Part shown: in pieces, positions 1-6,782 of the stretch
Layout: every line of letters starts with the position of its first letter
Numbering within the stretch: the first letter of the stretch is position 1
Assembly: GCA_028690255.1 (NCBI GenBank)
Contig: JAQVBP010000107.1
Location: 1-10,400, forward strand
Origin: Methanosarcinaceae archaeon
GTDB lineage: Archaea > Halobacteriota > Methanosarcinia > Methanosarcinales > Methanosarcinaceae
Reading direction: 5' to 3'
Length of the DNA stretch: 10,400 bases
Notes under the pieces: model-generated
Databases searched by the model: none
What the model saw: only the letters and a program-made list of their open reading frames with translations
Told to the model about the DNA's origin: nothing
Position numbers and translations under genes: made by a program

Positions 1-31
1 GTTTTTTCTTCAGATAAAATGGATCATCCAT
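1..31 (-). CDS. 5' end of a second RHH-type gene (partial, runs off window)
   Basis: On the minus strand an ATG at 29-31 opens a frame reading MDDPFYLKKK before the window ends. These ten residues are the same as the N-terminus of the 119-residue RHH-like protein starting at 10074. Upstream sequence is identical in the two copies, including the TATA element. Whether the left copy is a full paralogue, a fragment or a diverged gene cannot be seen, because only about ten codons lie inside the window. Confidence 0.6.
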   Translation of the reverse strand, partial: MDDPFYLKKK

Positions 32-55
32 ACTCCTATAATTTTTTTTCGACGG

Positions 56-79
56 TATTTATACCCCTGACCGCGCGGT
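56..79. promoter_or_regulatory. Divergent promoter region, left copy
   Basis: TATTTATA at 56-63 reads TATAAATA on the minus strand, centred about 29 bases upstream of the minus-strand ATG at 31. It is also placed to serve a plus-strand start near 86. A perfect 10-base palindrome ACCGCGCGGT lies at 70-79. The block is identical in the right copy (10099-10122). Promoter activity is inferred from archaeal TATA-box spacing only. Confidence 0.5.
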
Positions 80-85
80 GCGATA

Positions 86-175
86 ATGCCCCGGGTTTTC
101 GCGGAAACGCCGTTCTCACTGAGAGAGATAGGTTACGAAAAATGCAGAAAAATAGGCTGCGGGAGAGGGATATAA
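86..175 (+). pseudogene. Short plus-strand frame, degenerate relative of the frame at 10129
   Basis: An ATG at 86-88 begins a 29-codon frame ending in TAA at 173-175. It aligns without gaps with the start of the frame at 10129-10347: both begin MP, have an F at position 5, share TP and SLRE, and then a spaced Cys and Lys pair. The right-hand frame continues for 72 codons while this one stops early, so it may be a decayed paralogue. An alternative is that neither frame is translated and the shared sequence is conserved as promoter or leader DNA. No function is recognised. Confidence 0.25.
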
Positions 176-276
176 GCACACCATCAGCTGAGGCGGGTTG
201 GACGCTGAAAGCGGACGACTTCAGTGGAGTAAATCTTTGATTTGTGAGGGGGTGGGAAAGGTAGAGAGATAGTATG

Positions 277-798
277 TCACCTAGATAGATTCAGTTTGAA
301 CCAGTAGCCGCAGAGTTCTCTTTCCAGTCTTTCCATATCCGGGTATTGCTGAAGAAGTATGTCTTTGAAGAGAGTATTGTGCTGGCGGATGGTGAGGTGA
401 AGAAATTCATGAGAGAGAATATACTTCAGATGATATGCCGGGAGATATTGTGCCAGACTGTTGATGGTAATCGTCTTGTTGTTTGAGCAGCTTGCCCATT
501 TGGTGTTCATTTTTCGGAATTTTATCTGGACATCATCGTGTTTCCGGGTTTCCGGAAACTCTTTCACAAGATGTATCAGTTCATCTTTTGTGCGGTTTTC
601 AAAGGAAAGGGTTGCGGATAGATCCAGCATTTCCTGTATGAAAGTGTTCTTTTCGATGATCCAGTCATGATATTTTTCGAGTATTTCCGTCTCATCCGTA
701 TCTATCGGAAGAATAAGTTCCAGTCTGCCGGTCCGAAATTCAAGTCTCGGATAGAGGATATTTCTCCGGTGGATTATCGGAGTTACATCAAAGTTCAC
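277..798 (-). CDS. YgjP/DUF45-like zinc metallopeptidase, hsdR-linked
   Basis: This 173-residue protein resembles the YgjP-like (DUF45, M48-related) metallopeptidase family. The zinc site is visible as HEFLH at residues 130-134, with a following His140 in RQH as the likely third ligand. It is preceded by KMNTKWASC (residues 96-104), matching the family's WGSC signature with Ala in place of Gly. It is shorter than typical family members, mainly at the N-terminus. The start is GTG at 796-798, overlapping the hsdR stop as GTGA, which implies coupled translation as the last gene of the operon. Members of this family often neighbour type I RM genes, but their substrate is unknown to me. A role in processing or turnover of the RM subunits is speculation. 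No clear terminator follows; the 149 bases to the left repeat contain only weak inverted repeats. Confidence 0.88.
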   Translation of the reverse strand: MNFDVTPIIHRRNILYPRLEFRTGRLELILPIDTDETEILEKYHDWIIEKNTFIQEMLDLSATLSFENRTKDELIHLVKEFPETRKHDDVQIKFRKMNTKWASCSNNKTITINSLAQYLPAYHLKYILSHEFLHLTIRQHNTLFKDILLQQYPDMERLERELCGYWFKLNLSR

Positions 799-3782
799 GT
801 GTGCATCAGTCCTTTGGTAATTATGTCAAAGAGCTGGTCGATTTCATCAATGCTTTTCCCGTGTTTCTTTCCGTATTTGCGCAGAATGCTTTTTATTTCC
901 CGCTCCACTTCTTTGGCGACAGTTGACTGCTGCTGCCAGCCCGGGAAAATGAGTTTGTTTGCGGTGAGGGCTGCATCAAGGCTGCTGATTTCTTCTTTGA
1001 GTTCTGTGTCTTCTTTCCATTCACTTTTGATGAGAGTATATACGCCGAATGCGATGTCAGAGAGTTTGCTGTTTTTGGCTTCTTCTTCGATGTCGTTCCC
1101 TTCCATTATGAGAGCAGGGCCGATTTCGCATAACTGTACATCGGTGATTTTCTTCTCTCTCCATTCAGAAATTGCCCGTTCGATTTTTGCAAGAAGGGAT
1201 TCATATGCAGGTTTTCTGTATTTGTCTACTTTGATGAATTTTTCCAGGGTAAAGACAATATTGACCGCTTTTACCGGGTTTTCTTTTGGGCTCAAATATT
1301 GGTTGTTGATGGTCCATGCGGGGAGATCCTCCCGGATGGTTCCCGGGGTAACGTTTTGATGGATGGATGTGTAAATTGCGTCGATTTCTTTGACGACGAG
1401 AGTGTTTGTGTCACTGTCAAGTTTTTTGTAAGCGTCGCAGATACGTTGGAACCAGTCGAGTGTTTTTTCGTTGTCGATGACTGATGGAGTGGATTCGATA
1501 ATTTTTCTGATGTTTCTGAGTCTGGCGAGACGTTTGCCGAATTCTTTGAGAAGTTCGGGATTCTGCATGAGATATTTGAGGGCTTCTTCGATGGTGTAGG
1601 GGGAGGCGGTTTGAATATCACCAAAGACGGCTTTGAGTTCGTTGATTTCTTTGACATAGACTTCAGCGATTTCCTCTTTGTTGAGGATAGTGCCGCCTAA
1701 AGCTCCGCGGTTATAATTCTGGAGGGCTTTTTCTATGTGGGTGAGTACTCCTGCGTAGTCTATGACAAGGCCGAATTCTTTTCCTGGATATGGGCGGTTA
1801 CATCGGGTTATTGCCTGGAGGAGTTTGTTTCCTTTGATGAGTTTGTCGAGGTAGATGGTCTGGAGTTTGGGGGCGTCGAAGCCTGCAAGGAGTTTGTCGG
1901 TGACGATGAGGATTTTCGGGAGGTTTTCTTCTTTGTAGTTGTCCCGGTATGCATTGGTGAAGGTTGTTTCGTCGAGGTTTTTGTGGCGTTTGTGTTGTTC
2001 TTTCTGGAATTTTTGGAGGATTTCGTCGTGTTCGTTTGCCTGGTAGGTCATGACGACTTCGGCGATTCCTGGTCCTAAGAGCCGGTCGATTTCCTGTTTG
2101 TAGAGGGCACAGGCTTTTCTGCCTGAGCAGACAATGAGTGCTTTGAAGCCCCGGGGCTCTACTTTTGCGGTGAAGTGATGTGCGATGTGTTCAGCGCATT
2201 TTTTGATGTGTTCGGGGTGTTCAAGGAATATTTTGTAGGCTTTGATGCGTTTTTTTATGTTGGTTTCTATACGTTCGCGGTCGAGTTCGTCAATTTCTTC
2301 GAAGTATTGGTCGAGGAATTGTTCGATTGCGTCGTGGTATGCGTTGATGTTTGCATCAAAAGGACAGGGCTGGTAGGTGAGGGGGAGAGTGAATCCGTCT
2401 TTGTTTGAGTCTCCCATGTCGTATTTGTCTAAGTATTCTTCTTCGGGAGGGTAGCTGAATTCAGTGAAGGTGTTTTTGCCGTTTTCGACGTTGTTAGGTG
2501 TTCCGGTGAAGGCGAAGGCAAAAGCGGAGGTGAGGATTTTGTTGCGCATTTCTCCGGAGAGGATGCCTTCCTGGGTTCTGTGGGCTTCGTCGATGAAGAG
2601 TATGATGTTTTTTCGGTTCTGAATGGTGGTTCCGGAGATTCCTTTGAGTTCTTTTTCGATGGTTTCGAATTCACCGGGTTTGAATTTCTGGACGAGGACG
2701 GTCATGAGTTCCCGTGTGCCTTTGTAGTCGTCGGCTTTGAGAGCGGTGATGAGGTCTTGTATGGTGCCGATTTTTTTGAGGGGAGGCAGACCGGCGATGT
2801 TTTGATATTCGCGGGCGAGCTGATCTTCAAGGTCGGTTCGGTCGGTGATGAAGAGGATGGTTGGTTTTTCAAGGAGAGGATTTTTGTAGAGTTTGTTTGC
2901 GGCGTAGATCATGGTGAGGGTTTTGCCGCTGCCCTGCCAATGCCAGATGAGTCCTTTGTTTTTGTGGGTTTTGCCTGCAAGGTTGTCGGTCACCCTCCTG
3001 ATGATTTTTTCCGATGCCCTATACTGGATGTTGCGGGGAATGACTTTTGTGTCGTTTCCGCCGATTTGCCGGATGAAGGTGTAGTTCTGGATGATGTTTA
3101 GGAGGACAGAGGGGGTGAGGAGATCGATGATGTTTTGTATCTGATTTTGACCGGCGTTCCATTCCTGGATTTTGATGGTGAGGTCGGTGTTCCAGGGGGT
3201 GGTGGGGAAGTATTTGATTGTCGCATCGGCTGCGATGCCGATTTGGACATATTTGTAGAGTTCAGGGACGCTGGTCTGGTATTTTCTGATCTGCTGGTAG
3301 GCGTCGGCCCAGGTTACGCTCTGGGATGAGGGATCTTTGCATTCGATGTTGACGAGGGGGATGCCGTTTATATAGAGAAGGATGTCGCAGCGGATGAATT
3401 CTTCATGGCCGGTATGGGTTATTTCGTCGGCTACTGTGAAGGTGTTTTTTGCAGGATCTTCGTCGAAGAGTTTGATGTAGGTGAGGAGTCCGGTTTTTTT
3501 GGGGGTTGCGGGTATTCCGTCACGATACATTTTGAGGAGGTCTTTTGCATGGCCGCTTGAGATGGTTTTGGTTCTGAGTTCTTCGATGAGGTTTTCTGTT
3601 TCAAGGTCAGTGAGTTGTGCGTCAGGGTTGAGGGTTTTGATGGCAGTACGGAGGTATGGGAGGAGGAGGGGTTCTGCGGTGGAGAGCCGGGGGAGTTCTG
3701 ATCCTTTCTGGTAGGTCCATCCGTTTTGTACGAGTGCGTCGATGATGGGCTGTTTGCGGATGATGTTTTCGTAATTTGTCAT
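795..3782 (-). CDS. hsdR: Type I restriction endonuclease subunit R (HsdR)
   Basis: This 995-residue protein has the full HsdR architecture. The N-terminal PD-(D/E)XK-type nuclease shows Asp133, IECK (146-149) and the type I QxxxY motif as QIRKY (164-168). The SF2 translocase follows: Walker A WQGSGKT (282-288), motif Ia around TDRTDLED (313-320), the DEAH box DEAHR (398-402), motif III FTGTP (425-429) and motif VI in QAITRCNRP (656-664). The remaining C-terminal third is helical and would contact HsdM. No catalytic motif is missing, so it appears intact, and its length is normal for the family. With HsdM and HsdS it would translocate unmethylated DNA using ATP and cut at a distance from the site. 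The ATG overlaps the stop of the HEPN-like gene as ATGA (3779-3782), and AGGGG at 3790-3794 provides a Shine-Dalgarno seven bases upstream. Confidence 0.97.
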   Translation of the reverse strand: MTNYENIIRKQPIIDALVQNGWTYQKGSELPRLSTAEPLLLPYLRTAIKTLNPDAQLTDLETENLIEELRTKTISSGHAKDLLKMYRDGIPATPKKTGLLTYIKLFDEDPAKNTFTVADEITHTGHEEFIRCDILLYINGIPLVNIECKDPSSQSVTWADAYQQIRKYQTSVPELYKYVQIGIAADATIKYFPTTPWNTDLTIKIQEWNAGQNQIQNIIDLLTPSVLLNIIQNYTFIRQIGGNDTKVIPRNIQYRASEKIIRRVTDNLAGKTHKNKGLIWHWQGSGKTLTMIYAANKLYKNPLLEKPTILFITDRTDLEDQLAREYQNIAGLPPLKKIGTIQDLITALKADDYKGTRELMTVLVQKFKPGEFETIEKELKGISGTTIQNRKNIILFIDEAHRTQEGILSGEMRNKILTSAFAFAFTGTPNNVENGKNTFTEFSYPPEEEYLDKYDMGDSNKDGFTLPLTYQPCPFDANINAYHDAIEQFLDQYFEEIDELDRERIETNIKKRIKAYKIFLEHPEHIKKCAEHIAHHFTAKVEPRGFKALIVCSGRKACALYKQEIDRLLGPGIAEVVMTYQANEHDEILQKFQKEQHKRHKNLDETTFTNAYRDNYKEENLPKILIVTDKLLAGFDAPKLQTIYLDKLIKGNKLLQAITRCNRPYPGKEFGLVIDYAGVLTHIEKALQNYNRGALGGTILNKEEIAEVYVKEINELKAVFGDIQTASPYTIEEALKYLMQNPELLKEFGKRLARLRNIRKIIESTPSVIDNEKTLDWFQRICDAYKKLDSDTNTLVVKEIDAIYTSIHQNVTPGTIREDLPAWTINNQYLSPKENPVKAVNIVFTLEKFIKVDKYRKPAYESLLAKIERAISEWREKKITDVQLCEIGPALIMEGNDIEEEAKNSKLSDIAFGVYTLIKSEWKEDTELKEEISSLDAALTANKLIFPGWQQQSTVAKEVEREIKSILRKYGKKHGKSIDEIDQLFDIITKGLMHT

Positions 3783-4684
3783 AATCCGGCCCCTAAAATC
3801 GATTTGTTCATCTCATATGATTGACGGGTGTAGTCAATGGAAACCTGTGCATACGTTTGCAGATCTGGAATTATTTTGACAATTGGTCGCTCTTCTGTGT
3901 AGTATTCTTCCGGATGGAAATTTACTTTATCATCAGAATACCGGGTTTTGGTTACGTGTGAACTGGTTATTATTGCAAGATTTTCGGCAATAAATAACGC
4001 AATATCTATGAGAATGACAACCATGATGTCATTTTTGTAAATTTGCGGGTTGTCCAATACGACCTCAGTCCACGCAAAATCGTTAAATAATTCCGCTTTT
4101 CCTTCTTCTAAGTCATGTTTTCCGACATCTATTATTGTGGCAAGCTGGAATTCGTATTCAATTTGTTTGCGTGTTCTCGGAGATAGCTGACCGGCTTTCA
4201 GTTGTTTCAGGGCATTTTCACACCAGTTGTATCTCAATGAGATTTCTGAAAGAAGGGTCTGGAGGGATTCAGCACTTAGATCGTGGTTTTTGGATTTCTG
4301 CATTAGCTCGGTCATGCTGGTATCAACTACTGCGTCAATTTTACCAGATTCTATTGCCTGGATGATATTCTGGGATTTTAAAATATAGTCCAGTGTTTCA
4401 TCGGTTTCTGCGTAGGTTATGACGGTTTTTAGGTAATCTTTTGACTTTGCTGCTGAATCTTTTATCACTTTTAGAGGCGTGTGATTTAAGGATCTGACAT
4501 CATCTGTAAGCCTAGTATATTTTGCCAGTGCTTTGAACGTTTTTTCAACCGTCTGCTGAAGAAAGAAGATTGACTGGCGATAATTTTTTGCTTGATACAA
4601 GGTTAAAGAGGCCTGAAGGTCTCCTTGTGCAAGAACAAGGAGCTCGTCTACCACTACATCTTCACCGTCGATATGCAGGGTCAT
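3779..4684 (-). CDS. HEPN-like protein in the prrC position between hsdS and hsdR
   Basis: The chosen start is ATG at 4682-4684, which overlaps the hsdS stop as ATGA like the other junctions and gives 301 residues. A 25-residue extension to 4759 is open but would lie inside hsdS. Residues 15-70 look like the start of a HEPN domain: an Asp-Leu helix, a tyrosine-rich turn, QQTVEKTFKAL (43-53) matching the family's QxxEKxxKA pattern, then RSLNH (64-68). The C-terminus has TRYSDD (247-252) and PEEYYTEE (258-265), reminiscent of the RYPD segment that closes many HEPN domains. If so, about 170 residues are inserted between the two halves. Residues 219-240 are strongly hydrophobic but contain charged residues, so more likely a buried helix than a membrane span. 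The R-x3-H spacing is shorter than the R-x4-6-H of HEPN RNases, so nuclease activity is uncertain. The gene is more AT-rich than hsdM. A HEPN toxin, AbiV-like or other RNase accessory is possible. Confidence 0.75.
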   Translation of the reverse strand: MTLHIDGEDVVVDELLVLAQGDLQASLTLYQAKNYRQSIFFLQQTVEKTFKALAKYTRLTDDVRSLNHTPLKVIKDSAAKSKDYLKTVITYAETDETLDYILKSQNIIQAIESGKIDAVVDTSMTELMQKSKNHDLSAESLQTLLSEISLRYNWCENALKQLKAGQLSPRTRKQIEYEFQLATIIDVGKHDLEEGKAELFNDFAWTEVVLDNPQIYKNDIMVVILIDIALFIAENLAIITSSHVTKTRYSDDKVNFHPEEYYTEERPIVKIIPDLQTYAQVSIDYTRQSYEMNKSILGAGL

Positions 4685-5874
4685 GATGCAGCCCTGCTGA
4701 GAAGGTTCTGCATGAGACCAGTCTTGGTTCTCTGAAGAAGGGCTTTTCTTTTTTGACACAGAGCGATTTGTTCGTCGGCGGCGGTAAGGATCCCGGCGAT
4801 ACGGCGCTGCTCGGCGAGGGGGGGTAATATGATTTTCAATGGGGCAATATCATTATTGTTTAGTTGCGGTACTGTTGAACCATTACACAATTTTCCAAGA
4901 TCTATATTTTGGAAATAATAATACAAATATTCTGGTAATATCTGATTTCCCGGAATGACCCCCATAATATTAGAATCTACATAAATTTCACATGCGGTAA
5001 TTCTCTTTTTATTGGTGCCAATTGCCCCCCCTCTTTTTGGGAATATTATAGTTCCAATTGGGAATATCTGTTGAGAAACAACAGTTTTCATAATCGAAAG
5101 TTCAGCGGTATGAACATGCATTTGATTTTGAACTAGATTCAAATCGGATACTTTTACATAAGGGACACTTTTGTCCGTTTTTTCGACATAATCAGAGAGA
5201 TAGGACCCACTTTTTAGAGTACAGATATCTCCAATTCTCACTAATTCCGAACCAACAGGCATATTATCCGTATCACGCGGAATAAGCCGCTGCATCAGCC
5301 CTATTTTTATTCGATGACTTTTGAAAACGGCTTTACCTGCATCTTCTATGGCAGAATCGGCGGTGGTAAGAATACCGGCGATACGGCGCTGCTCGGCGAG
5401 GGGGGGTATCAATAATGAAAAAGAATTCAGTCGTTCTTTCGAGAGCTCTTTAAAAGTACTTCCTCCGCTTTGATTTTGGAGTTCTCGTTTCTTTCCAAGA
5501 AGATAATAATAAAAATATCTCGTATCATAAAGCGACGGGTCTCTGTTTATCAAGCCATGACAACCCTGATTGAACGTCATATCGGTTGAACTGAGTGCAA
5601 GTGTACCAACCGGAGCACGGGTCGAGAGAATTATTGTATCTTTAGGAACGAGATTAAGACCTGCCTCAATTAATGCACTTTTGCTTACTTTCCTCGAACT
5701 TTCTTTGAGATAGACATGTTCATTAATATCACTCATATCTGCGGGAGTGATCCATTCGATGTCACCATCTCTCCAGTATTTTTCCATCTTTGTTGAGGGT
5801 GTTTTTCCAGATATAACTGAAAACACAGACATTACACTGTCGATACGCCACCCCTCCGGCAAATGTCCGTTCAT
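4681..5874 (-). CDS. hsdS: Type I RM specificity subunit S (HsdS), two TRDs
   Basis: This 397-residue protein has the classic pseudo-symmetric HsdS layout. Target-recognition domain 1 spans about residues 1-156 (LPEGWR at 5-10, STRAPVG at 84-90). Conserved region 1 starts with PPLAEQRRIAGIL (157-169) and ends with GLMQRL (192-197). Target-recognition domain 2 covers about 205-350, and conserved region 2 repeats PPLAEQRRIAGIL at 351-363 and GLMQNL at 386-391. Each TRD should read one half of a bipartite DNA target, while the conserved helices hold HsdM. The target itself cannot be predicted by eye. The ATG overlaps the dinD stop as ATGA, and GGAGG at 5882-5886 gives a strong Shine-Dalgarno seven bases upstream, so efficient independent initiation is likely. 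TRD-coding DNA is visibly more AT-rich than the conserved helices, as expected when TRDs are exchanged. Confidence 0.96.
   Translation of the reverse strand: MNGHLPEGWRIDSVMSVFSVISGKTPSTKMEKYWRDGDIEWITPADMSDINEHVYLKESSRKVSKSALIEAGLNLVPKDTIILSTRAPVGTLALSSTDMTFNQGCHGLINRDPSLYDTRYFYYYLLGKKRELQNQSGGSTFKELSKERLNSFSLLIPPLAEQRRIAGILTTADSAIEDAGKAVFKSHRIKIGLMQRLIPRDTDNMPVGSELVRIGDICTLKSGSYLSDYVEKTDKSVPYVKVSDLNLVQNQMHVHTAELSIMKTVVSQQIFPIGTIIFPKRGGAIGTNKKRITACEIYVDSNIMGVIPGNQILPEYLYYYFQNIDLGKLCNGSTVPQLNNNDIAPLKIILPPLAEQRRIAGILTAADEQIALCQKRKALLQRTKTGLMQNLLSRAAS
4793..4826. repeat. 34-bp in-frame direct repeat in hsdS, copy in conserved region 2
   Basis: These 34 bases are identical to 5375-5408, 582 bases (194 codons) away and in the same frame. 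They encode the shared PPLAEQRRIAGI block. The copy includes a run of seven G on the plus strand. Such identical blocks flanking TRD2 can support recombination between TRDs. Confidence 0.93.
5375..5408. repeat. 34-bp in-frame direct repeat in hsdS, copy in conserved region 1
   Basis: Identical partner of 4793-4826. It lies at the junction between TRD1 and the central conserved helix of HsdS and also ends with seven G on the plus strand. Identity at the DNA level, not only the protein level, suggests recent exchange or maintenance by recombination. Confidence 0.93.
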
Positions 5875-6776
5875 ACCCTCTCCTCCGAAAACCCATTCGT
5901 TTTCTTCGCCAGACTCTTCTCCTGGGACTTCACCTTTCTCTCCAGCTTCTTTACATCCTCTTCGGGCAAAAGATTCTCAGGCACAATTCCGCGTTCCAAC
6001 AACAGATTACGGACCCCGCGGTTATTTTCCACATGCTCAGTCGTAATCAAAGACTCTCCCTGCATATCTTTATCCTCCACATTAAAATTCGTCATCTCCG
6101 TCGCCAGATTTTTCGCCGTAATCGTGACCCTCGGCAGATAATCCGCTATAGGTCTATTCTCCGGGACATGCATTTTATTCTTCATCTCCTGGGTCGTATG
6201 CCCGCCGAATAACGCCTTATCCCCCTTACTTCGAATGACACCGATCCCCTTTCCATCTATACCGCGCTCATACAGATTCTGCGCAAATATACGCTCCGAC
6301 TCCGTAAGCTTTTCTCTGGCATTCAGACGTTCCAAATCACGAATGCGCTCCTCAATGATCTCCTGCTTCCTCGTCTGCACTGCAAAATAACTCTGGGCAA
6401 ACGCAATCTCCTCTTTCCGCGGATCCCCATTCTGGGCGATAAGATAACATGCATAGCGGGTAAGCATCATATCCCTCACCGAACGCTCTGCTCCTTTCCC
6501 CGTCGGGATCATTTTGTTGACGTCAACAAAATGATGTGATACAGCTCCTTTTGCTGATTCGCACGAAATTTTAGCTTTATCAATAACCTGCCCAAAATTC
6601 CTCCATTCAGCATACCCAAGAAGATCCTTCAGATCCCGTCCATACCAGAACTCTACTCCATCCTTCTCATGCACAAAATCCTCAAAATTTTTATGCAGCC
6701 GGGCAATCACTTCAGTCTTCACAGACACCACCCGCTTCGAACTATTCGGAAAATCCGAAGAGTTGAAACTCCGCAT
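5871..6776 (-). CDS. dinD: DinD-like DNA-damage-inducible protein
   Basis: This 301-residue protein matches the DinD family. A BRO-N/KilA-N-like N-terminal part contains EFWYGRDLKDLLGY (42-55), corresponding to the family's ARxLxxLLGY core. It is followed by DMMLTRYACYLIAQNGDPRK and a run reading FAQSYFAVQTRKQE, both highly typical. A charged helical segment and a Lys/Glu-rich C-terminal tail (about 275-301) complete it. In E. coli, DinD is SOS-induced and the protein has been reported to interfere with RecA filaments; the role in this operon is unknown. A link with DNA breaks made by HsdR is a plausible inference. The stop overlaps the hsdS ATG, and the gene begins 6 bases after rhuM. No Shine-Dalgarno precedes the ATG at 6774-6776, so a GTG at codon 16, 17 or 19 remains possible. 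Confidence 0.9.
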   Translation of the reverse strand: MRSFNSSDFPNSSKRVVSVKTEVIARLHKNFEDFVHEKDGVEFWYGRDLKDLLGYAEWRNFGQVIDKAKISCESAKGAVSHHFVDVNKMIPTGKGAERSVRDMMLTRYACYLIAQNGDPRKEEIAFAQSYFAVQTRKQEIIEERIRDLERLNAREKLTESERIFAQNLYERGIDGKGIGVIRSKGDKALFGGHTTQEMKNKMHVPENRPIADYLPRVTITAKNLATEMTNFNVEDKDMQGESLITTEHVENNRGVRNLLLERGIVPENLLPEEDVKKLERKVKSQEKSLAKKTNGFSEERV

Positions 6777-6782
6777 AAAATA

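Larger units (their letters stand above)
1..127. repeat. Left copy of long direct repeat flanking the RM operon
   Basis: Bases 1-92 match 10044-10135 exactly, in the same orientation and at a constant offset of 10043. From 93 to about 127 the two copies stay alignable with scattered substitutions. The match reaches the first base of the window, so the repeat may extend further left. The copy contains the start codon of a minus-strand gene (29-31), a TATA-like element (56-63), the palindrome ACCGCGCGGT (70-79) and the start of a plus-strand frame (ATG at 86). It is read here as a duplicated divergent promoter segment. Whether it arose with insertion of the operon cannot be told from this window. 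Confidence 0.95.

Noticed and set aside
205..224. Weak inverted repeat CTGAA...TTCAG downstream of the metallopeptidase gene as a terminator.
   Set aside because: The arms are only five bases with a ten-base loop and no T-run on the minus strand, so it is not supported as a terminator.
19..240. 73-residue plus-strand frame covering the left repeat.
   Set aside because: It runs antisense to the RHH gene start and across the promoter region, and its right-copy equivalent is not preserved as a gene. The frame starting at 86 is the one shared with the right copy.
667..1359. 230-residue plus-strand open frame opposite hsdR and the metallopeptidase, plus several other long plus-strand frames (such as 2580-3101 and 1737-2078).
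   Set aside because: They lie antisense to well-supported genes, have low-complexity composition rich in Phe, Val, Ser or Gly, and show no family motif. They are by-products of the codon use of hsdR.
3779..4684. Calling this gene prrC or RloC.
   Set aside because: There is no Walker A or ABC-type NTPase region. Only the position and the HEPN-like features are shared with those anticodon nucleases.
4685..4759. 25-residue N-terminal extension of the HEPN-like gene.
   Set aside because: It would overlap hsdS by 79 bases. The internal ATG at 4682-4684 makes the same ATGA overlap as the other junctions, and the family-like sequence begins after it.
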